Shown: positions 1 to 9,105, counted from the stretch's first letter. The stretch: DNA of 64,000 bases from Rhodopseudomonas infernalis (GCF_022271405.1 NZ_JAJNAL010000009.1:91777-155776); one strand, 5' to 3'. The notes: a model not told the origin generated them from the sequence alone. Made by a program: numbers and translations.

Positions 1-609
1 GGGATGGGCGAGCCCCTGTACAATTTCGACGCAGTGCGCGACGCGCTCCTGATCGTCACCGACAATGAAGGCATCGGCATTTCGCGGCGCCGGGTGACGC
101 TGTCGACCTCCGGCGTGGTGCCGAACATCAAGCGGACCGGCGACGAGATCGGCGTGATGCTGGCGATCTCGCTGCACGCGGTGCGCGACGAACTACGCGA
201 CGAGCTGGTGCCGCTGAACCGCAAGTACCCGCTGAAGGAACTGCTGCAGGCCTGCCGCGACTATCCGGGCGCCTCGAACGCGCGGCGCATCACGTTCGAA
301 TACGTGATGCTGAAGGGCGTCAACGATTCGCTCGACGATGCGCGGCGGCTGGTGCAGATGCTCAAAGGCATTCCGGCCAAAATCAATCTGATCCCTTTCA
401 ATCCGTGGCCCGGCTCGAAATACGAGTGCTCGGACTGGGACCAGATCGAGAAATTCTCGGAGTACGTCTTCAACGCCGGCTACTCCTCCCCGGTCCGCAC
501 CCCGCGCGGCCGCGATATCCTGGCGGCGTGTGGTCAGCTCAAGTCCGAGACGGAAAAACTGTCCGTCCGCGAGCGCGATGCCCTGCGCGCGATGGCGATG
601 ACGGATTGA
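1..609 (+). CDS. rlmN: 23S rRNA (adenine(2503)-C(2))-methyltransferase RlmN, 3' part
   Basis: This is the C-terminal half (about 201 residues) of a radical-SAM RNA methyltransferase that methylates A2503 of 23S rRNA, and usually A37 of some tRNAs. The reading frame is open at the window edge, so the N-terminal half with the CxxxC radical-SAM cluster motif is outside. Visible RlmN hallmarks are [34 protein letters not shown] and [13 protein letters not shown]. Near residue 176 the segment DILAACGQL holds the conserved cysteine that becomes methylated in catalysis. The family is normally about 350-400 residues, so roughly half is present. Identification is firm; only the partial state is a limitation. 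Confidence 0.95.
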   Translation, partial: GMGEPLYNFDAVRDALLIVTDNEGIGISRRRVTLSTSGVVPNIKRTGDEIGVMLAISLHAVRDELRDELVPLNRKYPLKELLQACRDYPGASNARRITFEYVMLKGVNDSLDDARRLVQMLKGIPAKINLIPFNPWPGSKYECSDWDQIEKFSEYVFNAGYSSPVRTPRGRDILAACGQLKSETEKLSVRERDALRAMAMTD

Positions 610-691
610 TGAGCGGCTTGGCCTCATCCCCGGCCGTCATGCGTGGGCTTGTCCCGGCCATCCACGTCTTGGCGGCACGCGAAGGCGCATC

Positions 692-1207
692 ATGTCGCTG
701 ATCGGCCACCTGTTCGCGATCGCGTTCGGCTTCCTGTTCGCTTCGCTGGCCGCAGGAATCATCGTGGTCGGGGCGATGCTGTTCCCTGAGCTGAGCGCCG
801 TCACCGATGCGCCGCTCGATCAGGACACGCTGAACATCGTGCTTGGTTTCGGCTTCATCTTCGTGTCCGGTTTCGCGCTGGTGCCGGCGCTGATCGTGGT
901 GCTGGTGACCGAGGCGTTCTCGATCCGCAGCGCGCTGGCCTATGCGATCGGCGGCGGCCTGGTCGGGGTCGGCTGCTATCTCGGGCTGGTGCCGTTCGAT
1001 CCCGGCACGCTGCGGTTCGACGGCATCGTCCGGCGGCATCTCGAAATCATGACCGGCGCCGGCATCGTCGGCGGCCTGGTGTACTGGCTGATCGCCGGCC
1101 GCAATGCCGGGCTGTGGCGCGACCCGCCGCGGCCGCGTGCGCCGCTGGCGGCTCACCCGGCGCGATCCCAGCCGTCGCCCCCGGCCGCGCCGCCGCCTGC
1201 AGCGTAG
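692..1207 (+). CDS. Small integral membrane protein of unknown function
   Basis: A 171-residue protein with four predicted membrane segments at about residues 5-30, 49-73, 81-100 and 118-137, followed by a short Arg/Pro/Ala-rich cytoplasmic tail. Hydrophobic segments are Gly/Val/Leu-rich and the start at ATG 692 is 82 bp after rlmN. No catalytic motif is seen. It lies between rlmN and a PAP2 phosphatase on the same strand. Coding is likely because codon use matches the neighbours and the hydrophobic pattern is orderly; no function can be assigned. Confidence 0.75.
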   Translation: MSLIGHLFAIAFGFLFASLAAGIIVVGAMLFPELSAVTDAPLDQDTLNIVLGFGFIFVSGFALVPALIVVLVTEAFSIRSALAYAIGGGLVGVGCYLGLVPFDPGTLRFDGIVRRHLEIMTGAGIVGGLVYWLIAGRNAGLWRDPPRPRAPLAAHPARSQPSPPAAPPPAA

Positions 1208-1254
1208 CGTCGCGCCGGCTTTTCATCCCCCGTCGCCTCGGCTAAACCCGCGCC

Positions 1255-2034
1255 ATGAACCGGACCGGACTTGTCATTGCACTGGCGTTGTTTGCCGTGA
1301 TCGGCCTGCTGTTCGGGCTCTATCCGGAGCTCGACATGCAGCTGGCAGCGCTGTTCTACGACCCCGCGACCAAACGCTTCCCGATGAGTTCCGTCGGCCT
1401 GGCGGCGTTCTCGCGCGATGCGGCGATGTGGATCGCCTGGGCGTTTGCGGCGCCGTCGCTGGTCGCCTTCGTGGTCAAGATGGTGCGGCCGGACAAGCCG
1501 CTGCTGGTCAAAGGCCGGACCATGGCGTTCCTGCTGATCAGCATCATCTTGGCGGCCGGAATCCTGACCAATCTGACGTTCAAGACTCATTGGGGCCGGC
1601 CACGGCCGGCCGCAGTCGCCGAGTTCAACGGGCCGTGGCAGTTCAAGGCTTGGTGGGATCCGCGCGGCGCCTGCCCGAAGAACTGCTCGTTCTTCTCCGG
1701 CGAGGGCGCCACCGCCTACTGGACCTTCGCACCGGCGGCGCTGACGCCGCTCTCGGTCCGGCCCTACGCCTACGCGGCCGCCTTCGTGTTCGGCACCGTC
1801 ACCAGCGGGCTGCGGATGGCGTTCGGCGGGCACTTCTTCACTGACGTGACGATCGCGGGTCTCGTCACCTTCCTGGTGATCTGGCTGCTCTACGCGCTGA
1901 TCTATCGCTGGGCCTGGAGCCGCACCACGGACGAACGCGTCGATGCGGCGCTGACGAGGGCGTTCTGGCCGCTGTATCGCTGGCGGCAGAAGCGCCGCGG
2001 CCACGACGTCGGACCGGCTCCGGCGGCCGTCTAG
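1255..2034 (+). CDS. PAP2-superfamily membrane phosphatase
   Basis: A 259-residue multi-pass membrane protein with the three-part phosphatidic-acid phosphatase signature. KTHWGRPRP (about residues 108-116) is the KxxxxxxRP element, CSFFSGEGA (about 143-151) takes the place of PSGH, and SGLRMAFGGHFFTDV (about 183-197) is the SRxxxxxHxxxD element. The second element has Glu where His is usual (SGEG, not SGH), as in some lipid A phosphatase-like members. Such enzymes dephosphorylate lipid substrates (phosphatidic acid, undecaprenyl pyrophosphate or lipid A phosphates) at the outer face of the inner membrane. The substrate here is not known; the LpxE/LpxF-like group is one possibility. It is followed, 83 bp on, by argG. 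Confidence 0.85.
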   Translation: MNRTGLVIALALFAVIGLLFGLYPELDMQLAALFYDPATKRFPMSSVGLAAFSRDAAMWIAWAFAAPSLVAFVVKMVRPDKPLLVKGRTMAFLLISIILAAGILTNLTFKTHWGRPRPAAVAEFNGPWQFKAWWDPRGACPKNCSFFSGEGATAYWTFAPAALTPLSVRPYAYAAAFVFGTVTSGLRMAFGGHFFTDVTIAGLVTFLVIWLLYALIYRWAWSRTTDERVDAALTRAFWPLYRWRQKRRGHDVGPAPAAV

Positions 2035-2069
2035 GCGATTAAACGCGTGCCCGCCGGCGCGAAGTTTGA

Positions 2070-3455
<1,386 letters not shown>

Positions 3456-3464
3456 GCGCAACGC

Positions 3465-3562
3465 CGTAGGGTGGGTTAGGCGCTGTTGCGTCGTAACCCA
3501 CCAGCTTTCGCGGCGAGGAAGTAAGTCGGTGGGTTACGCGCTGCGCGCTAACCCACCCTACG
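3465..3562. repeat. GTAGGGTGGG-type palindromic intergenic repeat, copy 1
   Basis: The ends are inverted copies of a CGTAGGGTGGGTTA / TAACCCACCCTACG type sequence around a less conserved core. Related elements occur at 7656-7743, 24422-24499 and 59303-59400. Such elements are frequent in Bradyrhizobium-family genomes and probably act as REP-like non-autonomous elements. The copy lies just after argG and just before the XRE-cupin gene. Confidence 0.8.
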
Positions 3563-3589
3563 AACGACGACGGCAAGAGAGACACAGCT

Positions 3590-4201
3590 GTGAATCGCGA
3601 CGTGCTGTCAGAGCGGGTGGACATCGAGGAAGGCGTCTCCGAACAGCTTCGGGTTCTGGCTGAGGAGCTGCGCCGTCACCGCAAGGCCAAGCAGTTGTCG
3701 CTCGAGGCGCTGAGCACGCTGTCGGGCGTCAGCCGATCGATGATCTCGAAGGTCGAGCGCGGCGAGACGGTGCCGTCGACCAGCACATTATCGCGGCTGG
3801 CTGAGGCGCTCGGCACCACGTTCTCGCAGCTGATGGCGCATCCGGTGGAGAGCGAGATCATCGTGATCCCGGCCGATCGCCAGCCGATCCTGAGCGACGC
3901 CACCTCCGGCTATCAGCGCCGCTGCATCTCGCCGGTGCTGCCCGGCCGCGGTGTGGACTGGGTGCTCAACACCGTGCCGCCGCGCGGCACCACCGGCGAA
4001 TTCGTCGGCCACCGCCACGGCGTTGAGGAATACATCTACATGCTCAAGGGCCGGCTCGAAGTCCGGCTCGGCGCCCGGCGGGTGATGCTGAACACCGGCG
4101 ACGCGATCTATTTCCAGGCCCAGGAGGCCCACCAGTTCACCAATCCGGACGATTCCGAGTGTGAGTATTTTTTGATCATCAACAGCTCCAGCCTGCGGTA
4201 A
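3590..4201 (+). CDS. XRE-family transcriptional regulator with C-terminal cupin domain
   Basis: A 203-residue one-component regulator. A helix-turn-helix of the XRE type lies at about residues 24-80 (LEALSTLSGVSRSMISKVERGE). A cupin sensory domain follows at about 130-195 (GHRHGVEEYIYMLKGRLEVRLG and GDAIYFQAQEAHQF), with His and Glu residues able to bind a metal or small ligand. The start is GTG 3590. Relatives usually control the genes next to them, here ridA, the MOSC protein, the reductase and the MFS transporter downstream on the same strand. A TGGAA-N4-TTCCA-like element before ridA and another before the MFS gene are candidate binding sites. The ligand is unknown. Confidence 0.88.
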   Translation: MNRDVLSERVDIEEGVSEQLRVLAEELRRHRKAKQLSLEALSTLSGVSRSMISKVERGETVPSTSTLSRLAEALGTTFSQLMAHPVESEIIVIPADRQPILSDATSGYQRRCISPVLPGRGVDWVLNTVPPRGTTGEFVGHRHGVEEYIYMLKGRLEVRLGARRVMLNTGDAIYFQAQEAHQFTNPDDSECEYFLIINSSSLR

Positions 4202-4220
4202 TTTCAGACTTCCACTAGAT

Positions 4221-4234
4221 TAGAAATTATTCCA
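4221..4234. promoter_or_regulatory. Candidate operator TAGAAATTATTCCA upstream of ridA
   Basis: This 14-mer matches the palindrome TGGAATTTCTTCCA (6153-6166, before the MFS gene) at 11 of 14 positions. Both sit in the leader of a gene downstream of the XRE-cupin regulator. Binding by that regulator is inference. Confidence 0.45.
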
Positions 4235-4239
4235 ATATT

Positions 4240-4260
4240 CGCTCCTTTCCCAGAGGAGCG
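4240..4260 (+). promoter_or_regulatory. Hairpin enclosing the ridA ribosome binding site
   Basis: CGCTCCT (4240-4246) and AGGAGCG (4254-4260) are perfect inverted copies around a 7-base loop. The right arm contains the AGGAG Shine-Dalgarno sequence 7 bases before the ridA ATG at 4266, so folding would hide the ribosome binding site. A regulatory effect is inferred. Confidence 0.45.
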
Positions 4261-4265
4261 AAGCC

Positions 4266-4652
4266 ATGACCACGCGCACCATCATCCGCACCCCCGAGGC
4301 GCCGCCGGCCGCCGGTCCGTATTCCCAGGCGATTTCCGGCGCCGGTCTGGTGTTCGTCGCGGGCCAGCTGCCGGTGGATCTCGCCGGCAAAGTGCCGGAC
4401 GGCGTCGAGGCGCAGACCCGGCAGTCGCTGGCCAATGTGGCGGCGGTTCTGGCGGCCGCCGGCGCGTCCCCGGCGAGCGTCGTCAAGACCACGGTTTTCC
4501 TGAAGAATATGAACGACTTCGCGGCCATGAACGCGATCTATGCGGAAACCTTCGGCGGCTCGCTGCCGGCGCGCTCGACGATCGAAGTCGCCCGGCTGCC
4601 GCGCGACGTGCTGGTCGAGATCGAGTGCATCGCCCTGGTGGACCAGGCCTGA
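4266..4652 (+). CDS. RidA-family (YjgF/YER057c/UK114) protein
   Basis: A 128-residue protein of the RidA superfamily. Members form homotrimers and hydrolyse reactive enamines or imines released by PLP enzymes and amine oxidations. Family elements are APPAAGPYSQAI near the N-terminus, GQLPVDLAGKVP, and the C-terminal LPRDVLVEIECIALVDQA. In RidA proper an Arg near residue 105 binds the carboxylate of the substrate; here ARSTIEVARLPRD provides candidate Arg residues. The next gene (MOSC) starts 10 bp later, so they are probably co-transcribed. A role in handling an imine from the neighbouring catabolic enzymes is inference. Confidence 0.9.
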   Translation: MTTRTIIRTPEAPPAAGPYSQAISGAGLVFVAGQLPVDLAGKVPDGVEAQTRQSLANVAAVLAAAGASPASVVKTTVFLKNMNDFAAMNAIYAETFGGSLPARSTIEVARLPRDVLVEIECIALVDQA

Positions 4653-4662
4653 GGCGGCGGCG

Positions 4663-5157
4663 ATGACGGACTGGAAAGGCGGCGTCCTTCTGCACATTCA
4701 CACCGCGCCGGCGGCCTCCTACGAAATGGAGGAGCGCCAGGAGGCGCGGCTGGTGCCCGGGAAGGGCATCGAGGGGGATCGTTATTTTCTCGGGACCGGC
4801 ACCTATTCGCCGAAGCCCGACATTCGCGAGGTGACGCTGATCGAGATCGAGGCGATCGAGGCGCTCGCCAGCAACGATCCGCCGCTGCAGAGCGGCCCGA
4901 TCAAGCTCGACCCGATCGATCATCGCCGCAACCTGACCACCCGGGGGGTGCCGCTCAATCACCTGGTCGGCAAGCGCTTCCGGGTCGGCGAAACCGTGCT
5001 GCGCGGCGGCCGGCTGAACTTCCCCTGCAAATATCTCGAGGAACTGCTGGGCGAGCCGGTCTACCTGCCGCTCTACAACCGGTCGGGGCTCAATTGCTGG
5101 ATCGAAGTCGGCGGCGTCATCAGGCCCGGCGACCCGATCGAGCCGCTGGACGATTGA
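4663..5157 (+). CDS. MOSC domain-containing protein
   Basis: A 164-residue MOSC (molybdenum cofactor sulfurase C-terminal) domain protein. Supporting motifs are the N-terminal GKGIEGDRYF, the middle DHRRNLTTRGVPLNHLVGKRFRVGE, and the conserved cysteine in LNFPCKYLEELLG (about residue 125). MOSC proteins carry or transfer sulfur to molybdenum centres or reduce hydroxylated substrates with partner reductases. ATG 4663 is chosen because the domain begins there; the frame is open further upstream inside ridA. It sits 7 bp before a flavin/2Fe-2S reductase, a pairing that resembles MOSC plus electron-donor modules. Confidence 0.88.
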   Translation: MTDWKGGVLLHIHTAPAASYEMEERQEARLVPGKGIEGDRYFLGTGTYSPKPDIREVTLIEIEAIEALASNDPPLQSGPIKLDPIDHRRNLTTRGVPLNHLVGKRFRVGETVLRGGRLNFPCKYLEELLGEPVYLPLYNRSGLNCWIEVGGVIRPGDPIEPLDD

Positions 5158-5164
5158 GGCCGTC

Positions 5165-6115
5165 ATGACCGCACGGATGATCATGAAGCTCCAGGTGACC
5201 GCGCGCACCGAGGAGACGCCCGATGTCGTGGTGCTGACGCTGCGTCATCCGCGGCGGCCCGAATTGCCGGCATGGACGGGCGGCGCCCATGTCGATCTGC
5301 ATCTGCCGGACGGCAAGATCCGGCAATACTCGCTATGCGGCGATCCGCGCGACCGCAGCCACTATCGCATCGCCGTCAAGCGCGCGCCGGATGGCCGCGG
5401 CGGATCGAGCTGGATTCACGACCATGTCGCGGTCGGCGACGCGGTGAATTGCTCGGCGCCGCGTAACAACTTCGCCCTGAAGCAAGGCAGCCGGCACGTG
5501 TTCGTGGCGGGCGGCATCGGCGTCACGCCGATGGCGGCGCTGGCGCGGGACGCGGCGGAGCGGGGCGACGATTTCGAACTACACTTCTTCGCGCGCAGCC
5601 GCAGCCACGCGCCGCTGCTGACCGATCTGCAGCACAGCCTCGGCGACAGGCTGAAGGCTTACTTCAGTGATGAAGTCCCGGGCAACGTCGATACGATCAT
5701 CGCCTCGATCGGTGCAGCGCCGGATGCGCAGTTGTACTTCTGCGGCCCGCCGCGGCTGACCGGCGCGCTCATCGCCGCGGCCGATGCGGCGCAATGGCCC
5801 ACGCAGCGTCGCCACACCGAGGCATTTCAGGCGACGCTCGACGAGAACTTCAAGCCCGAGCCGTTCGACATCACCATCGCGTCCAGCGGCCGGACGCTAC
5901 GCGTGCCGGCTGATCGTTCGGCACTCGATGTGCTGCGTGCCAATGGATTCATCATGCCGTCCTCCTGTGAGCTTGGCGTGTGCGGCGCCTGCATCTGCGG
6001 CTATCGCGACGGCATCGTGATTCACCGCGACAGCGTGCTGTCTTTGGCCGATCGGCAGGAGAAAATGACGCCCTGCGTGTCCCGGGCCCGGGTCGGGGTG
6101 ACGCTCGACCTCTGA
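5165..6115 (+). CDS. PDR/VanB-family oxidoreductase (FMN-NAD-[2Fe-2S] reductase)
   Basis: A 316-residue reductase with three domains in the phthalate dioxygenase reductase order: flavin-binding domain (RQYSLCGDP near residue 56), NAD(P)-binding domain (GGIGVTPM near 117, YFCGPPRL near 189), and a C-terminal plant-type ferredoxin (CELGVCGACICGY near 266, with the fourth Cys in MTPCVSR). It moves electrons from NAD(P)H to a partner oxygenase or hydroxylase. No oxygenase is encoded next to it, so the electron acceptor is unclear; the adjacent MOSC protein is a candidate. Start ATG 5165 follows the MOSC stop by 7 bp. Confidence 0.9.
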   Translation: MTARMIMKLQVTARTEETPDVVVLTLRHPRRPELPAWTGGAHVDLHLPDGKIRQYSLCGDPRDRSHYRIAVKRAPDGRGGSSWIHDHVAVGDAVNCSAPRNNFALKQGSRHVFVAGGIGVTPMAALARDAAERGDDFELHFFARSRSHAPLLTDLQHSLGDRLKAYFSDEVPGNVDTIIASIGAAPDAQLYFCGPPRLTGALIAAADAAQWPTQRRHTEAFQATLDENFKPEPFDITIASSGRTLRVPADRSALDVLRANGFIMPSSCELGVCGACICGYRDGIVIHRDSVLSLADRQEKMTPCVSRARVGVTLDL

Positions 6116-6143
6116 TGCGAACGATTGGCATGCTGCTTGCTTT

Positions 6144-6175
6144 CCATTTTGATGGAATTTCTTCCACCAAAATGG
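6144..6175. promoter_or_regulatory. Nested palindromic operator before the MFS gene
   Basis: CCATTTTG (6144-6151) is inverted at 6168-6175, and inside it TGGAA (6153-6157) is inverted as TTCCA (6162-6166), giving a 32-bp perfect nested palindrome. It ends in the likely ribosome binding site of the downstream gene. The core matches the ridA leader element (4221-4234). Confidence 0.65.
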
Positions 6176-6188
6176 AGTGCAGCAAGCG

Positions 6189-7514
6189 ATGTCGATCACA
6201 GCGATGCCGGCCGATACCGAGGCACTGGCCGAACCCAACTCACTGTCCGCAGCCGAGCGACGCAAGGTCGTCTGGTCCAGCGTCATCGGCACCACCGTCG
6301 AGTGGTACGACTTCCTGATCTACGGCACCGCGGCCGCGCTGGTGTTCAACAAGCTGTTCTTCCCGAGCTTCGACCCGGTGGTCGGGACCATTGCGGCGTT
6401 CGGCTCCTACGCGGTGGGGTTCCTGGCCCGGCCGCTCGGCGGCGCGATCTTCGGCCATTTCGGCGACAAGCTCGGCCGCAAGGCGATGCTGTCGATGACC
6501 ATCCTCATCATGGGGGTCGGCACCTTCCTGATCGGCTGCCTGCCGACCTATGATCAGATCGGCATCCTGGCGCCGATCCTGCTGGTTGCGCTGCGACTCG
6601 TGCAGGGCCTCGGCATCGGTGGCGAATGGGGCGGCGCGGTGCTGATGGTGGTTGAGAGCGTGCCCGACAAACGGCGCGGCTTCTTCGGCAGCATCGTCCA
6701 GCTCGGCTATCCGCTCGGCGTGATCGCATCGATCGGCGTGTTCGCGCTCGCGACCCAGTTGCCCGAGAAGGAATTTCTGAGCTGGGGCTGGCGCGTGCCG
6801 TTCTGGGCGAGCGCGATCCTTGTCGCGGTGGGGCTGTTCATCCGCCTGCGCCTCCACGAAACGCCCGCGTTCCAGCGGGTGCGCAAGCAGAACGTCGTGG
6901 CCAGGCTGCCGGTGATGGAAATCCTCACCCAGCATCCGCGGACCTTCCTGACGGCGGTCGGCCTCAAGGTTTCGGAGATCGCCTACGTCAGCGTGGTGAC
7001 GGTGTTCTCGATCTCCTACGTCACCGTCAAGCTCGGGCTGCCGCGGAGCACGATCCTGAACGGTCTGATGATCGCCGCCTTCATCGAGCTGTTCACGATC
7101 CCGCTGTTCGGCTGGATGGCCGATCGCTACGGCCGGCGGATCATGTTCTTTGCCGCCTGCACGTTCTCGATCGCGTTCGCGTTCCCGCTGTTCTGGCTGT
7201 TCGACACCGCCAATCCGACCATCATCGCCATCACGGTGGCGATCGCGCTCAGCCTCGGCCAGGGCATCATGTTCGCGATCGGCGCCGCCTGGATGTCGGA
7301 GCTGTTCGATGCCCGGCTGCGCTACAGTGGCGCGTCGCTGGGCTTCCAGGTCGGCGCCGCGCTCAGCGGCGGCTTTACGCCGATCATCGCGGCGAGCCTG
7401 CTGGCCTGGAGCGGCGCGACCTGGCCGATCTCGGTGTATCTGATCGTGCTGGCGCTGATCACCATCACGGCGACCTTCGCGGCGCCCGAGACCGCCGGCA
7501 AGAAGATCGACTGA
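6189..7514 (+). CDS. MFS transporter, metabolite:H+ symporter (MHS) type
   Basis: A 441-residue inner-membrane transporter with 12 predicted membrane helices. ATIVEWYDF-like GTTVEWYDFLIYGTAAALVF at the start of helix 1, GHFGDKLGRKAML between helices 2 and 3, and RLVQGLGIGGEWGGA are hallmarks of the MHS branch, which imports carboxylates, betaines and aromatic acids with protons. ATG 6189 (MSITAMPADTE) is chosen; a GTG at 6177 would extend it by four residues but overlaps the ribosome site TGGAG. Substrate unknown. It probably brings in the substrate of the upstream RidA-MOSC-reductase unit, with a separate operator-controlled promoter. Confidence 0.9.
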   Translation: MSITAMPADTEALAEPNSLSAAERRKVVWSSVIGTTVEWYDFLIYGTAAALVFNKLFFPSFDPVVGTIAAFGSYAVGFLARPLGGAIFGHFGDKLGRKAMLSMTILIMGVGTFLIGCLPTYDQIGILAPILLVALRLVQGLGIGGEWGGAVLMVVESVPDKRRGFFGSIVQLGYPLGVIASIGVFALATQLPEKEFLSWGWRVPFWASAILVAVGLFIRLRLHETPAFQRVRKQNVVARLPVMEILTQHPRTFLTAVGLKVSEIAYVSVVTVFSISYVTVKLGLPRSTILNGLMIAAFIELFTIPLFGWMADRYGRRIMFFAACTFSIAFAFPLFWLFDTANPTIIAITVAIALSLGQGIMFAIGAAWMSELFDARLRYSGASLGFQVGAALSGGFTPIIAASLLAWSGATWPISVYLIVLALITITATFAAPETAGKKID

Positions 7515-7540
7515 GGCCGCCCTGTTCGGTGTCCATCATC

Positions 7541-7574
7541 ACTGCATCACCCACGAAAGCGGGTGATGCAGTGT
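7541..7574 (+). terminator. Stem-loop after the MFS gene
   Basis: CACTGCATCACCC (7541-7553) and GGGTGATGCAGTG (7562-7574) form a perfect 13-bp stem with an 8-base loop, 27 bp after the stop codon. No long T tract follows, so it is a probable transcript-end or mRNA-stabilising hairpin rather than a classical terminator. Confidence 0.6.
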
Positions 7575-7655
7575 CGAGGAGTAATTATTACTTAGTGGTC
7601 ACGCTCTGCGATACTGGGTCGCCCGGTCGATCCGGACGATGACGTGGTGTAGATC

Positions 7656-7743
7656 CGTAGGGTGGGCAAAGGCGCGAAGCGCCGTGCCCACGCGGGTGTG
7701 ATGCGAGCTAATGGTGGGCACGCTTCGCTTTGCCCACCCTACG
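7656..7743. repeat. GTAGGGTGGG-type palindromic repeat, copy 2
   Basis: CGTAGGGTGGGCAAAG at the left end is inverted at the right end (CTTTGCCCACCCTACG), around GCGCGAAGCGCC. It is preceded at about 7606-7645 by a partial copy of the GATACTGGGTCGCCCGGTC repeat also seen near 49860. It belongs to the same family as 59303-59400. Confidence 0.8.
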
Positions 7744-7792
7744 TGCTGTGCGCACCCATCCCCGTCGTCATCGCCCGTGACACCGTCGGCGC

Positions 7793-8374
7793 TTACTTGC
7801 TGCCGCACCAGCGATCCCGATGGCCGCCGCCATAAGCTCGCGCGTGGCCGGCTTCGAGCAGGGCCGCCGACACGTTCGGCGTGCGCTTCGTCGCGACGTC
7901 GGCGACGACGCGGCCTTCGTATTTGTCGGGGCCGATGTTGTAGATCGCGACCTCGCCCTGGCGCAGCAGATTGCGCAGCGCGTCGGTGGCGGCTTCGGCG
8001 AGTTGCAGTTCCTTGGCGCATTGCGCCTTCAGCTCCGGCGCGTCGATGCCGCGCAGCCGGATGCGGGTGACGAGGTCGTGGCCGGGCAACAGATGCACCC
8101 GCGCCTCGAAGGTGTCGCCGTCGATCGTGTACAGCACGTCGACCGGATGCCGGACGGTGGGATTGCCGGCGCGCCGCCACACCGTCTCGCTGTCTTGCGG
8201 GTTGGCCTGCGAGACAGGCGGCTTGGTCCACGGCCAGTGGATCCAGTGCCGCGCCGGCAGCATGGTGCCGGCCGCGATACCGAGCACGAACACCCACGGC
8301 AGAATCGCCCGATACTTGCTTCGTCCTAATGATCGCGAAGCTCGCGTAGACCTGCGACGTGAAGCTTGCAACAT
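7793..8374 (-). CDS. Thermonuclease (SNase)-like protein with N-terminal membrane anchor
   Basis: A 193-residue protein. A basic N-terminus and one hydrophobic segment (about residues 25-42) suggest an anchor or signal. The SNase fold follows: LYTIDGDTFEARV, TRIRLRGIDAPEL (conserved Arg, Asp and Glu of the active site) and DKYEGRVVADV (second active-site Arg). SNase-like proteins cut nucleic acids; the acidic/basic triad looks kept, so activity is plausible, in the periplasm or at its face. It has no co-directional partner within an operon distance except the low-GC Abi gene whose stop codon is 45 bp upstream. Confidence 0.85.
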   Translation of the reverse strand: MLQASRRRSTRASRSLGRSKYRAILPWVFVLGIAAGTMLPARHWIHWPWTKPPVSQANPQDSETVWRRAGNPTVRHPVDVLYTIDGDTFEARVHLLPGHDLVTRIRLRGIDAPELKAQCAKELQLAEAATDALRNLLRQGEVAIYNIGPDKYEGRVVADVATKRTPNVSAALLEAGHARAYGGGHRDRWCGSK

Positions 8375-8418
8375 GCGGTAAGCTTTAGATCCCGATTAGT
8401 TGGGAAACTGAAGAGCGA

Positions 8419-9057
8419 TCAATCCGTAGCCGTAGTGGAAACTATTTCGAACCGACTATGGTAAAGTGCCCAGGATGATGTGTGACGGCACATCCATCCG
8501 ATTGCTCCGATGATCTCGGTATGAAGTTGTTCTAGCGGTTTTTGAAAAATCGGTTCGTGATGGGCTACTCTGTTCCTAAACCGCCGTAGTGCGTTGAAGC
8601 GTCCATGAACCACTGACCGTTTCTGCCCTCCTGATGCATTAAATGCTTTGTACAGCGTCATTCGCCACAGGGTTGCATCGTAGGCGGGCCCTAACAAGCC
8701 TACCCAGAATCCAAGATTCAGTTCAGCGACGATATCGTCCTGCGTGGCGCTATGGCCGTGTCTTTGCAGTTCGATTATCGCCTTTTGAATGTTGACCCTC
8801 GCTCCATCTCCCAAAGGAGCTTTGTTGGTGGTAAGCCAGTCGTCTCCAAAAACAGTGCACATTTGGGAATTGAGGGCGTTTCGGAGGCATACTTCCAGGC
8901 ACTGAAGCGGGGAGTAGAACGCCTCAGCCAATCGCATGTTCTCCTCGTAAAGTTTGAGAGCCTTGTCGAGGTCGCCACCTACGGCTGCTAGATATTTCTC
9001 TAACCTTTTGATCGAAATGGACTTCTTGAGGTGTTCATTGAGTTCTTGCGTTCTCAT
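8419..9057 (-). CDS. Abi-family protein (HEPN-like abortive-infection type)
   Basis: A 212-residue protein resembling Abi-like proteins found next to mobile DNA. Recognisable parts are RLEKYLAAVGGDLDKALKLYEENMRLAEAFYSPLQCLEVCLRNAL at the N-terminus, LNLGFWVGLLGP in the middle, and LRRFRNRVAHHEPIF near residue 165-175. RNRVAH fits the R-x4-H motif of HEPN ribonucleases, which act on RNA in many defence and toxin systems. The gene is much richer in A+T than its neighbours and has different codon use, pointing to horizontal acquisition. No partner antitoxin ORF is visible. A candidate structured RNA is transcribed away from its start. Confidence 0.75.
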   Translation of the reverse strand: MRTQELNEHLKKSISIKRLEKYLAAVGGDLDKALKLYEENMRLAEAFYSPLQCLEVCLRNALNSQMCTVFGDDWLTTNKAPLGDGARVNIQKAIIELQRHGHSATQDDIVAELNLGFWVGLLGPAYDATLWRMTLYKAFNASGGQKRSVVHGRFNALRRFRNRVAHHEPIFQKPLEQLHTEIIGAIGWMCRHTSSWALYHSRFEIVSTTATD

Positions 9058-9105
9058 TGCTGCGCTGGCCGCTTCTATGAACTTTTAAAAAATCCTGAAT
9101 TTTAA

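Noticed and set aside
193..627. Long open frame opposite rlmN
   Set aside because: Arg/His-rich antisense shadow in high-GC DNA; the plus-strand rlmN motifs explain the region.
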